This document shows positions 12,547 to 24,501 of a DNA stretch of 64,000 nucleotides, in pieces. Under the pieces are notes generated by a model that saw only the letters and a program-made list of their open reading frames with translations, searched no databases and was not told the DNA's origin. The position numbers and the translations under genes were made by a program. Every line of letters begins with the position of its first letter. The first letter of the stretch is position 1. Origin of the DNA: Paratinospora sagittata (lineage: Eukaryota; Streptophyta; Magnoliopsida; Ranunculales; Menispermaceae); NCBI GenBank assembly GCA_035771175.1, contig CM069605.1, positions 19,918,288 to 19,982,287 on the forward strand. Reading direction: 5' to 3'.

Positions 12547-15500
12547 TTGGCTAGTCAACTTACGGGAGTGACTAGAAGTCGTGTACAAAAGCCAGCACAA
12601 AGGCTTGGCTAAAAGCCTTACATTAACCAACATAAAGGCTTGGTTAGAAAGCCACACACGCTTACCTACACAAGGGCTTGGTTAGAAAGCCATATTCTAG
12701 CCTACACAAGGGCTTGCCTAGAAAGTCACACTGTGACCAACTTACGGCTGTGGTTACTAGCTATACAATATTATGGTATATTCCTGATTGACAAACACGT
12801 TAACGATAGATCAAGATTACGAATGACGATAAGAAGGGTTCTACAACACTCTCAACAATATTAAGCTTACAATATTGAATGAATTAACATCACTATTGAA
12901 ATAATTTTTCTCAAATATGCAATCCATTCAACTATATATGATATGAACTCAAGAATCGACTGTGCACACGTATCTAGATATTGATTCAAACAATGATATG
13001 TTTAAAGAACAAGAATCAATATATAATGATGGTTAAAACTGGACGATTCTACAAGTGTAAATTATTAAAATCAAGAATCAAACAAACAAAGAGTTGATTT
13101 ATGAAATCGATTCAATATAGTATAGCTTTAACACATGAATCAATACCACAAGATATTTATGAAACCACTAAACAGGATGCTGTGATATGAAGATCAAAAA
13201 TGGTTTCACAAGCACTATTCAAAACAAAATCAATTTTCAAGGTATATGAAATTTTGGTCATTAAGCATAAGTGGAGTAAATAGGTTATCACCTAAGTCAC
13301 ATTCTATGGTGTTGACCATTTTGATCTTTGGCTCAAGGATGCTAAGCCTTAAATCATGAGCATCCGCTCTGATACCACTTGCCGGCCCAGTATTATAGTC
13401 CAAAAGGGGGTGGAGGGTAAATTGGACTTGGCAGATTTTTGCGTTATCTTTCGGTCAATATAGTTAAACAGATCTAGTGCACAAAAGTTAACAATTAAAA
13501 TAAAAGAAATGTATGAAAGATAAATGGACACAGAGATTTAGAGTGGTACTGTTCTCCTTCAACCTATGTCCACTACCTCATCACTACGATCAAGATTTTG
13601 CAATACACTATTGGTTAGTCTGCTTACGGGCGTGACTACAAGTCGTATACAAAAGCCAGCACAAAGGCTTGGCTCAAAGCCTTACACGAACCAACATAAG
13701 GGCTGGGTTAGAAAGCCACACACGCTTACCTACACAAGGGTTTAGTTAGAAAGCCATGTTCTTGCTTACACAAAGGCTTGCCTAGAAAGTCACACTATAA
13801 CCAACTTACGGGAGTGGTTACGAGCTATACAATAGTATGGTATATTACCGATTGACAAACACGTCAACGATACACCAAGATTATGAATGACGATGAGAAG
13901 TGTTGTACAACACTCTCAACAATATTAAGCTTACAATATTGAATGAATTAACATCACTATTCCACCCACAATGATTTAGATGATGCAATGTGTTGAAATA
14001 ATTTTTCTCAAATATGCAATCCATTCAACTATATATGATATGAACTCAAGAATCGACTGTGCACACGTATCTAGATATTGATTCAAACAATGATATGTTT
14101 AAAGAACAAGAATCAATATATAATGATGATTAAAACTTGACGATTCAAAAAGTGTAATTGATGAAGAGGAAGAATCAAACAGACCAAGTGTTGATTTATG
14201 TAATCGATTCAATATAGTATAACTTTAACACATTAATCGATACCACAAGATATTTATGAAACCACTAAACAAGATATTGTGATATGACGATCAAAAAGCG
14301 TTTCACAAACACTATTCAAAACGAAATCAATTTTCAAGATATATGAAATTTTGGTCATTAAGCATAAGTGGAGTAAATAGGTTATCACCGAAGTCACATT
14401 TTATGGTGTTGACCATTTTGATCTTTGGCTCAAGGATGTTAAGCCTTAAATCATGAGCATCCGCTCGGATACCACTTGCTAGCCCGGTATTATAGTCCAA
14501 GAGGGGGGGGGGGTAAATTGGACTTGGAATATTTTTGCGTTACCTTTCTGTTAATATAGTTACACAGATATAGTGCACAATAGGTAACAATCAAACTAAA
14601 AGAAAGTAAGAAAGATAAATGGACAAGGAGATTTAGAGTGGTATAGTTATGCTTGAACCTATGTCCACTACCAAGTCACTGCTATCAAGATTTTGCAATA
14701 CGCTATTGGCCAGTCAACTTACGGGGGTGACTAGAAGTCGCATACAAAAGCCAACACAAAGGCTTGGCTCAAAGCCTTACACTAACCAACAAAAGGGCTT
14801 GGTTAGAAAGCCACACAAGCTTACCTACGCAAGGGCTTGGTTAGAAAGCCATATTCTAGCCTACACAAAGGCTTGCCTAGAAAGTCACACTATAACCAAC
14901 TTACGGGTGTGGTTACGAGCTATACAATAATATGGTATATTCCCGATTGACAAACACGACAACGATACATCAAGATTACGAATGATGATGAGAAGTGTTC
15001 TACAACACTCTCAACAATATTAAGCTTACAATATTGAATGAACTAACACTGCTATTCCAACCACAATGATTTAAATGATGCAATGTGTCCAAATAATTTT
15101 TCTCAAATATGCAATCCATTCAAATATATATGATATGAACTCAAGAATCGAATGTGCACACGTATGTAGATATTGATTCTAACAATGATATGTTTAAAGC
15201 ACAAGAATCAATATATAATGATGGTTAAAACTTGACGATTCTACAAGTGTAAATTATTAAAATCAAGAATCAAACAAACAAAGAGTTGATTTATGAAATC
15301 GATTCATTATAGTATAGCTTTAACACATGAATCAATACCACAAGATATTTATGAAACCACTAAACAGGATGCTGTGATATGAAGATCAAAAAGGGTTTCA
15401 CAAGCACTATTCAAAACAAAATCAATTTTCAAGTTATATGAAATTTTGGTCATTAAGCATAAGTGGAGTAAATAGGTTATCACCTAAGTCACATTCTATG

Positions 15501-16833
15501 GTGTTGACCATTTTGATCTTTGGCTCAAGGATGCTAAGCCTTAAATCATGAGCATCCGCTCTGATACCACTTGTCGGCCCAGTATTATAGTCCAAAAGGG
15601 GGGGGTAAATTGGACTTGGCAGATTTTTGCGTTATCTTTCGGTCAATATAGTTAAACAGATCTAGTGCACAAAAGTTAACAATTAAAATAAAAGAAATGT
15701 ATGAAAGATAAATGGACACAGAGATTTAGAGTGGTACTGTTCTCCTTCAACCTATGTCCACTACCTAATCACTACGATCAAGATTTTGCAATACACTATT
15801 GGTTAGTCTACTTACGGGCGTGACTACAAGTCGTATACAAAAGCCAGCACAAAGGCTTGGCTCAAAGCCTTACACGAACCAACATTAGGGCTTGGTTAGA
15901 AAGCCACACACGCTTACCTACACAAGGGTTTGGTTAGAAAGCCATGTTCTTGCTTACACAAGGGCTTGCCTAGAAAGTCACACTATAACCAACTTACGGG
16001 AGTGGTTACGAGCTATACAATAGTATGGTATATTACCGATTGACAAACACGTCAACGATACACCAAGATTATGAATGACGATGAGAAGTGTTGTACAACA
16101 CTCTCAACAATATTAAGCTTACAATATTGAATTAACTAACATTACTATTCCAACCACAATGATTTAAATGATATGAACTCAAGAATCGAATGTGCACACG
16201 TCTAGATATTGATTCAACAATGATATGTTTAAAGCACAAGAATCAATGTATAATGATGATTAAAACTTGACGATTCTAAAAGTGTGAATTATTAAGATCA
16301 AGAATCAAACAAACAAAGAGTTGATTTATGAAATCGATTCATTATAGTATAGCTTTAACATATGAATCGATACCACAAGATATTTACGAAATCACTAAAC
16401 AAAATACGGTGATATGACGATCAAAAAGGGTTTCACAGACACTATTTAAAACGAAATCAATTTTCAAGATATATGAAATTTTTGTCATTAAGCATAAGTG
16501 GAGTAAATAGGTTATCACGTAAGTCACATTCTATGGTGATGACCATTTTGATCTTTGGCTCAAGGATGTTAAGCCTTAAATCATGAGTATCCGCCCTGAT
16601 ACCACTTGCTACCCCGGTATTATAGTCCAAGAGGGGGGGTAAATTGGACTTGGCATATTTTTGGGTTACCTTTCGGTTAATATAGTTACACAGATATAGT
16701 GCACAATAGGTAACAATCAAAATTTAAATGTAAGAAAGATAAATGGACAAAGAGAATTAGAGTGGTACAATTCTCCTTGAACCTATGTCCACTACCTAAT
16801 CACTGCGATCAAGACTTTGCAATATACTATTGG

Positions 16834-17039
16834 CTAGTCAACATACGAGCGTGACTAGAAGTCGCATACAAAAGCCAACACAAAGGCTTGGCTCAAAGCC
16901 TTACACTAACCAACATAAGAGCTTGGTTAGAAAGCCACACACGCTTACGTACACAAGGGCTTGGTAAGAAAGCCATATTCTAGCCTACAAAAGGGCTTGC
17001 CTAGAAAGTCACACTATAACCAACTTACGGGTGTGGTTA
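16834..17039. repeat. Six-unit array of co-varying inverted repeats (representative monomer)
   Basis: Six successive units each have a 5-7 nt arm, an 11-nt centre and an opposite arm. They lie at 16834-16858 (CTAGTCA / TGACTAG), 16873-16893 (AGCCA / TGGCT), 16906-16930 (CTAACCA / TGGTTAG), 16944-16968 (CTTACGT / TGGTAAG, 5 of 7 paired), 16980-17004 (CTAGCCT / TGCCTAG, 5 of 7 paired) and 17017-17039 (TAACCA / TGGTTA). Centres resemble ACNYAAGGGCT or ACTTACGGGTG and are always 11 nt. Spacing of centres is 37, 35, 38, 36 and 36 bp. The arms differ between units yet stay complementary (GTC with GAC, GCC with GGC, ACC with GGT). On the inferred LTR reading this lies in the promoter-proximal (U3-like) part. 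It recurs in every monomer, with scattered mutations. Confidence 0.8.
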
Positions 17040-17545
17040 CGAGTTATACAATAGTATGGTATATTCCCGAATGACAAACACGACAACGATACATCAAGAT
17101 TACGAATGACGATGAGAAGTGTTGTACAACACTCTCAACAATATTAAGCTTACAATATTGAATGAATTAACACTACTATTCCAAAAACATTGATTTAAAA
17201 GATGCAATGTTTTGAAATAATTTTTCTCCAACATGCAATCCATTCAAATATATATGATATGAACTCAAGAATCGAATGTGCAAACCTATGTAGATATTGA
17301 TTCTAACAATGATAAGTTTTAAGCACAAGAATCAATATATAATGATGATTAAAACTTGACAATTCTAAAAGTGTAAATGATTAAGATCAAGAATCAGACA
17401 AACCAGGTGTTGATTTATAAAATCGATTCAGTATAGTATAACTTTAACACATTAATCGATACCACAAGATATTTATGAAACCACTAAACAAGATATTGTG
17501 ATATGACGATCAAAAAGGGTTTCACAAACACTATTCAAAACGAAA

Positions 17546-17635
17546 TCAATTTTCAAGATATATGAAATTTTGGTCATTAAGCATAAGTGGAGTAAATAGG
17601 TTATCACCTAAGTCACATTCTATGGTGTTGACCAT
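17546..17635 (-). pseudogene. Possible remnant of copia gag N terminus in satellite monomer
   Basis: Downstream of the PBS on the minus strand, an ATG at 17635 opens a 29-codon frame ending in TGA. Its second half (…FTPLMLNDQNFIYLEN) resembles the early Ty1/copia gag motif in which a Pro/Leu-rich lead is followed by L-N/D-G-x-N-[YF]-x-x-W; here the Trp position reads Leu. Nearly the same peptide occurs in most monomers (for example at 27232, 25217, 16457 and 10199). No more of gag follows. Position and pattern fit a captured leader plus the first codons of gag. The match is short and made by eye, so chance similarity cannot be excluded, and nothing suggests that it is translated now. Confidence 0.35.
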
Positions 17636-17681
17636 TTTGATATTTGGCTCAAGGATTTTAAGCCTTAAATCATGAGCATCC

Positions 17682-17693
17682 GCTCTGATACCA
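17682..17693 (-). other. tRNA-iMet primer-binding site in satellite monomer (representative)
   Basis: On the minus strand this reads TGGTATCAGAGC, exactly complementary to the last 12 nt of plant initiator tRNA-Met and the standard PBS of many plant LTR elements. Two bases (17694-17695) separate it from a terminal CA (TG at 17696-17697 on the plus strand). The CA is preceded, on the minus strand, by a C-tract (ACCCCCCCTCTTGG) as in Ty1/copia LTR ends. Equivalent sites occur in each monomer, many exact (15558, 19737, 22116, 25345, 26446, 29529 and 61056 regions). Others have one change, as at 8184, 10336, 14462, 18645, 40753 and 62147. Confidence 0.8.
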
Positions 17694-18885
17694 CTTGCTA
17701 CCCCGGTATTATAGTCCAAGAGGGGGGGTAAATTGGACTTGGCATATTTTTGCGTTACCTTTCGGTTAATATAGTTACACAGATATAGTGCACAATAGGT
17801 AACAATCAAAATATAAAAAAAATGTATGAAAGATAAATGGAAAAAGAGATTTAGAGTGGTACAATTCTCCTTGAACCTATGTCCACTACCTAATCACTGC
17901 GATCATTATTTTGCAATATACTATTTGCTAGTCAACTTACGGGCGTGACTAGAAGTTGCACACAAAAGCCAGCACAAAGGCTTGGCTCAAAGCCTTACAC
18001 TAACCATCATAAGGGTTTGGTTAGAAAGCCATATTCTAGGTTACAAAACGGCTTGCCTAGAAAGTCACACTATAACCAACTTACGGGTGTGGTTACCAGC
18101 TATACAATAGTATGGTATAGTCCCGATTGACAAACACGTCAACGATACATCAAGATTACGATTGATGATGAGAAGTGTTGTACAACACTCTCAACAATAT
18201 TAAGCTAACAATATTGAATGAATTAACACTACTATTCGAACCACAATGATTTAAAAGATGCAGTGTGTTGAAATAAATTTTTAAAGCACAAGAATCAATA
18301 TATAATGGTGATTAAAACTTGACGATTCTAAAAGTGTAAATGATTAAGATCAAGAATCAAAGAAACCATGTGTTGATTTATGTAATCGATTCAATATAGT
18401 ATAACTTTAACACATGAATCGATACAACAAGATATTTATGAAACCACTAAACAGGATACTGTGATATGACGATCAAAAAGGGTTTCACAAACACTATTCA
18501 AAACGAAATCAATTTTCAAGATATATAAAATTTTGGTCATTAAGCATAAGTGGAGTAAACAGGTTATCACCTAAGTCACATTCTCTGGTGTTCACCATTT
18601 TGATATTTGGCTCAAGGATGTTACGCCTTAAATCAGGTGTATCCGCTCTAATACCACTTGCTAGCCCAGTATTATAGTCCAAGAGGGGGGGTAAATAGGA
18701 CTTGCAAGATTTTTACGTTACGTTTCAGTTAATACAATTAAACAGATATAGTGCACAATAGGTAACAATCAAACGAAAAAAAAAAGTAAGAAAGATAAAT
18801 GGACAAAGAGATTTAGAGTGGTATAGTTCTGCTTGAACCTATGTCCACTACCAAATCACTGCGATCAAGATTTTGCAATACACCA

Positions 18886-21800
18886 TTGGCCAGTCAACTT
18901 ACGGGGGTGACTAGAAGTCGTATACAAAAGCCAACACAAGGGCTTGGCTCAAAGCCTTACACTAACAAACATAAGGGCTTGGTTAGAAAGCCACACACGC
19001 TTAACTACGCAAGGGCTTGGTTAGAAAGCCATATTCTAGCCTACACAAGGGCTTGCTAGAAAGTCACACTGTAACCAACTTACGGGTGTGGTTACGAGCT
19101 ATACAATAATATGGTATATTCCCGATTGACAAACACGACAACGATACATCAAGATTACGAACGACGATGAGAAGTGTTCTACAACACTCTCTAGAATATT
19201 AAGCTTACAATATTGAATGAACTAACACTGCTATTCCAACCACAATGATTTAAATGATGCAATGTGTCCAAATATTTTTTCTCAAATATGCAATCCATTC
19301 AAATATATATGATATGAACTCAAGAATCGAATGTGCACACGTATGTAGATATTGATTCTAACAATGATATGTTTAAAGCACAAGAATCAATATATAATGA
19401 TGATTAAAACTTGACAATTCTACAAGTGTAAATTATTAAAATCAAGAATCAAACAAACCAAGTGTTGATTTATGAAATCGATTCAATATAGTATAACTTT
19501 AACACATGAATCGATACCACAAGATAATTATGAAACCAGTAAACAAGATACTGTGATATGACGTTCAAAAAGGGTTTCACAAACACTATTCAAAACGAAA
19601 TCAATTTTCAAGATATATGAAATTTTGGTCATTAAGCATAAGTGGAGTAAATTGTTTATCACCTAAGTCACATTCTATGGTGTTGACCCTTTTGATCTTT
19701 GGCTCAAGGATTTTAAGCCTTAAATCATGTGCATCCGCTCTGATACCACTTGCTAGCCCAGTATTGTAGTCAAAGAGGGGGGTTAAATTTGACTAGCCAG
19801 ATTTTTGCGTTACCTTTCAGTTAATATTGTTAAACAGATATAGTGCACAATAGGCAACAATCAAAATAAAAAAATGTAAGAAAGATAAATGGACAGAGAT
19901 TTAGAGTGGTACTGTTCTCCTTGAACCTATGTCCACTACCTAATCACTGCGATCAAAATTTTACAATACCTTATTGGCTAGACAACTTACGGGACTGACT
20001 AGAAGTCGTATAGAAAAGCCAACACAAAGGCTTGGCTCAAAGCCTTACACTAACCAATATAAGGGCTTGGTTAGAAAGCCACACACGCTTACCTACGCAA
20101 GGGCTTGGTTAGAAAGCCATATTCTAGCCTACACAAGGGCTTGCCTAGAAAGTCACACTATAACCATCTTACGGGTGTGGTTACGAGCTATACAATAGTA
20201 TGGTGTATTCCCGATTGACAAACCCGTCAACGATACATCAAGATTACGAATGACAATGAGAAGTGTTGTACAACACTGTCAACAATATTAAGCTTAAAAT
20301 ATTGAATGAATTAACACTACTATTCCAACCACAATGATTTAAATTATGCAATGTGTTGAAATAATTTTTCGCAAATATGCAATCCATTCAAATATATATG
20401 ATATGAGCTCAAGAAGCGAATGTGCACACGTATCTAGATATTGATTCTAACAATGATATGTTTAAAGCACAAGAACCAATATGAAATGATGTGTAAAACA
20501 TGACGATTCTGAAAGTGTAAATGATTAAGACCGAGAATCAAACAAACCAAGTGTTGATTTATGAAATCGATTCAATAGAGTATAACTTTAACACATGAAT
20601 CGATACCATAAAATATTTATGAAACCACTAAACAAGATATAGTGATATGACGATCAAAAAGGGTTTCACAAACACTATTCAAAACAAAATCAATTTTCAA
20701 GATATATGAAATTTTGGTCATTAAGCATAGGTGGAGTAAATAAGTTATCACCTAAGTCACATTCTCTGGTGTTGAGATTTTGATCTTTGGCCCAAGGATG
20801 TTAAACCTTAAATCATGAGCATCCGCTCTGATACCACTTGCTAGACCAGTATTGTAGTCCAAGAGGGGGGTTAAATTTGACTAGCCAGATTTTTGCGTTA
20901 CTTTTCGTTTAATATAATTAAATAGATATAGTGCACAATAGCTAACAATCAAAATAAAAAAATGTAGGAAAGATAAATGGACACAGAGATTTAGAATGGT
21001 ACAGTTCTCCTTGAACCTATATCCACTACCTAATCACTGCAATCAAGATTATACAACACACTACTGACTAGTCAACTTACGGGAGTGACTAGAAGTCATA
21101 TACAAAAACAAGCACAAAGGCATGGCTCAAAGCCTTACAGTAACCAACGTAAGGACTTGGTTAGAAAGCCACACACGCTTCCCAACACAAGGGCTTGGTT
21201 AGAAAAGCCATATTCTAGCCTACACAAGGGCTTACCTAATCACTACGATCCACATTTTGCAATACACTATTGGCTAGTCAACTTACGGGTGTGACTAGAA
21301 GTCGTATACAAAAGCCAGCACAAAGGCTTGGCCCAAAGCCTTACACTAACCAACATAAGTGGTTGGTTAGAAAGCCACACACGCTTAGATACACAAGGGC
21401 TTGGTTAGAAAGCCACATTCTAGCCAACACAAGGGCTTGCCTAGAAAGTCACACTATAACCAACTTACGAGTGTGGTTACGAGCTATACAAGAGTATGGT
21501 ATATTCCCTATTGACAGACACGTCAACGATACTTTAAGTTTACGAATGACGATGAGAAGTGTTGTACAACACTCTCAACAATATTAGGCTTACAATATTG
21601 AATGAATTAACACTAGTATTCCAACCACACTGATTTAAATGATGCAAAGTGTTGAAATAATTTTTCTCAAATATGCAATCCATTCAAATATATATGATAT
21701 GAACTCAAGAAATGAATGTGGACACGTATCTAGATATTGATTCTAACAATGATATGTTTAAAGCACAAGAATCAATATATAATAATGATTAAAACTTGAC

Positions 21801-24501
21801 GATTCTAAAAGTGTAAATGATTAAGATCAAGAATCAAACAAACCAAGTGTTAATTTATGTAATCGATTCAATATAGTATAACTTTAACACATGAGTCGAT
21901 ACAACAAGATATTTACGAAACCACTAAACAAGATACTATGATATGACGATCAAAAAGGGTTTCACAAACACTATTCAAAATGAAATCAATTTTCAAGATA
22001 TATGAATTTTTGGTCATTAAGCTAGGTGGAGTAAATAGGTTATCACCTAAGTGACATGCTATGGTGTTGACCATTTTGATATTTGGCTCAAGGATGTTAA
22101 GACTTAAATTATGAGCATCCGCTCTGATACCACTTGCAAGCCCAGTTTTATAGTCCAAGAGGGGGGGGGGGTAAATTGAACTTGGCAGATTTTTGCGTCA
22201 CCTTTCGGTTAATATAGTTAAACAAATATAGTGCACAATAGTTACCAATCAAAATAAAAAAAATGTAGGAATGATAAATGGACACAGAGATTTAGAGTGG
22301 TACAGTTCTCCGTGAACCTAAGTACACTACCTAATCACTGCGATCAAGATTTTACAATACACTATTGGCTAGTCAACTTACGGGCGTGACTAGATGGCGT
22401 ATACAAAAGCCAACACAAAGGCTTGGCTCAAAGCTTTCAGCAACCAACGTAAGGGCTTGGCTAAAAATCCACACACGCTTACCTACACAAGGGTTTGGTT
22501 AGAAAGCCATATTCTAGCCTACACAAGGGTATGCCTAGAAAGTCACACTATAACCAACTTACGGGTGTGGGTACGAGCTATACAATAGTATGGTATATTC
22601 CCGATTGACAAACATGTCAACGATACATCAATATTACGAATGACGATGAAAAGTGTTCTACAACACTCTCAACAATATTAAGCTTACAATATTGAATGAA
22701 TTAACACTACTATCCCAACCACAACGATTTAAATGATGCAATGTGTTGAAATAATTTTTCTCAAATATGCAATCCATTCAAATATATATGATATGAACTC
22801 AAGAATCGAATGTGCACACGTATCTAGATATTGATTCTATAAATATATAATAATGATTAAAACTTGACGATTCTAAAAGTGTAAATGCTTAAGATCATGA
22901 ATCAAACAAACCAAGTGTTAATTTATGGAATCGATTCAATATAGTATAACTTTAACACATGAATCGGTACAACAAGATATTTATGAAACCACTAAAGGAG
23001 ATATAGTGATATGATGATCAAAAAGGGTTTCACAAACACTATTCAGAACAAAATCAATTTTCAAGATATATGAAATTTTGGTCATTAAGCATAGGTGGAA
23101 TAAATAAGTTATCACCTAAGTCACACTCTATGGTGTTGACCATTTTGATCTTTGGCTCAAGGTTGTTAAAACTTAAATCATGAGCATCCGCTCTGATACC
23201 ACTTGCTAACCCAGTATTGTAGTCCAAGAGGGGGGGTTAAATTTGACTTGCCAGATTTTTGCGTTACCTTTCGGTTAATATAATTAAACAAATATAGTGC
23301 ACAATAGGTAACATTCAAAATAAAAAAATATAGGAAAGATAAATGGACACAGAGATTAAGAGTGGTACAGTTCTTATTGAACCTATGTCCACTACCTAGT
23401 CACTGCGATCAAGATTTTACAATACACTATTGGCCAGTTAACTTACGAGAGTGACTAGAAGTCGTATACAAAAGCCAGCACAAAGTCTTGGCTCAAAGCC
23501 GTATAGTAACCAAACATAAGGGCTTGGTTAGAGAGCCACACACGCTTACCTACACAAGGGCTTAGTTAGAAAGCCATATTCTAGCCTACACAAGGGCTCG
23601 CCTAGAAAGTCACACTATAACCAACTTACGGGTATGGTTACTAGCTATACAATAGTATGGTATATTCTCGATTGACAAACACGTCAACGATACATCAAGA
23701 TTACGAATGACGATGTGAAGTGTTGTACAACACTCTCAACAATATTTAGCTTACAATATTGAATGAATTAACATTACTATTCCAACCACAATGATTTAAA
23801 TGATGCAATGTGTTGAAATAATTTTTCTCAAATATGCAATCCATTCAAATATATATGATATGAACTCAAAAATCGAATGTGCACACGTATCTAGATATTG
23901 ATTCTAACAATGATATGTTTAAAGCACAAGAATCAATATATAATAATGATTAAAACTTGACGATCCTAAAAGTGTAAATGATTAAGATCAAGAATCAAAC
24001 AAACCAAGTGTTAATTTATTGAATCGATTCAATATAGTATAACTTTAACACATGAATACAACAAGATAGTTACGAAATCACTAAACAAGATACTATGATA
24101 TGACAATCAAAAAGGGTTTCACAAACACTATTCAAGATATAGGAAATTTTGGTCATTAAGCATAAGTGGAGTAAATAGGTTATCAGCTAAGTCAAATTCT
24201 ATGGTGTTGACCATTTTGATTTTTGGCTCAAGGATGTTAAGCCTTAAATCATGAGCATCCGCTCTGATACAACTTGCTAGCCCAATATTATAGTCCAAGA
24301 GGGGGGTTAAATTGGACTTGGCAGATTTTTGCGTTACCCTTCGGTTAATATAGTTAAACAGATATAGTGCACAACAAGGAAACAATCAAAATAAAAAAAA
24401 TGTAGGAAAGATAAATGGACACAAAGATTTAGAGTGGTACAGTTGTCCTTGAACCTATGTACACTACTTAATCATTGTGATCAAGATTTTGCAATACACT
24501 A
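18886..24501. repeat. Satellite block including a 206-bp partial monomer
   Basis: Anchors fall at 18886, 19974, 21064, 21270, 22365 and 23430; the next block starts at 24502. Spacings are 1088, 1090, 206, 1095, 1065 and 1072. The G-tract beside the inferred LTR end is variable and reaches 11 G near 22160. Several monomers in 19.7-23.3 kb share a ttaaatttgac variant after the G-tract. No gene is visible in this stretch. Confidence 0.92.
21064..21269. repeat. 206-bp truncated satellite monomer
   Basis: The monomer starting at 21064 runs through the inverted-repeat array to acaagggctt. At about 21235 it then jumps directly to acctaatcactacgatc, which lies upstream of the anchor of the following full monomer. 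The result is a stub of 206 bp between anchors. The junction shares the short string acct with both parents, consistent with a microhomology-mediated deletion or unequal exchange. Confidence 0.85.

Larger units (their letters stand above)
12547..18885. repeat. Satellite block with two-monomer higher-order pattern
   Basis: Anchors fall at 12547, 13611, 14705, 15799, 16830, 17924 and 18886 (the start of the next block), with spacings of 1064, 1094, 1094, 1031, 1094 and 962. Monomers at 13611 and 15799 share private variants (ttggttagtct, gtgactacaag, gccatgttcttgcttac, taccgattgac, acaccaagattatg). The pair at 14705 and 18886 share ggccagtcaacttacggggg. This means homogenisation in units of two monomers (about 2.19 kb) rather than one. 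Short units are explained by deletions near 12890, near 16165 (about 60 bp) and near 18275 (aaataaatttttaaagcac). Confidence 0.92.

Noticed and set aside
16834..17039. Regular repeats with unique-looking spacers, suggestive of a CRISPR array
   Set aside because: The host is a plant, the repeats are degenerate inverted units with homologous spacers, and no cas genes exist here.
17546..17809. An 81-98 residue minus-strand frame present in nearly every satellite monomer, as if a conserved gene family
   Set aside because: It begins within the inferred LTR and runs through the C-tract, the LTR terminus and the PBS before its last 29 codons. Its starts and length change freely, and conservation follows from homogenisation of the repeat. 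Only the final part could be a gag remnant.
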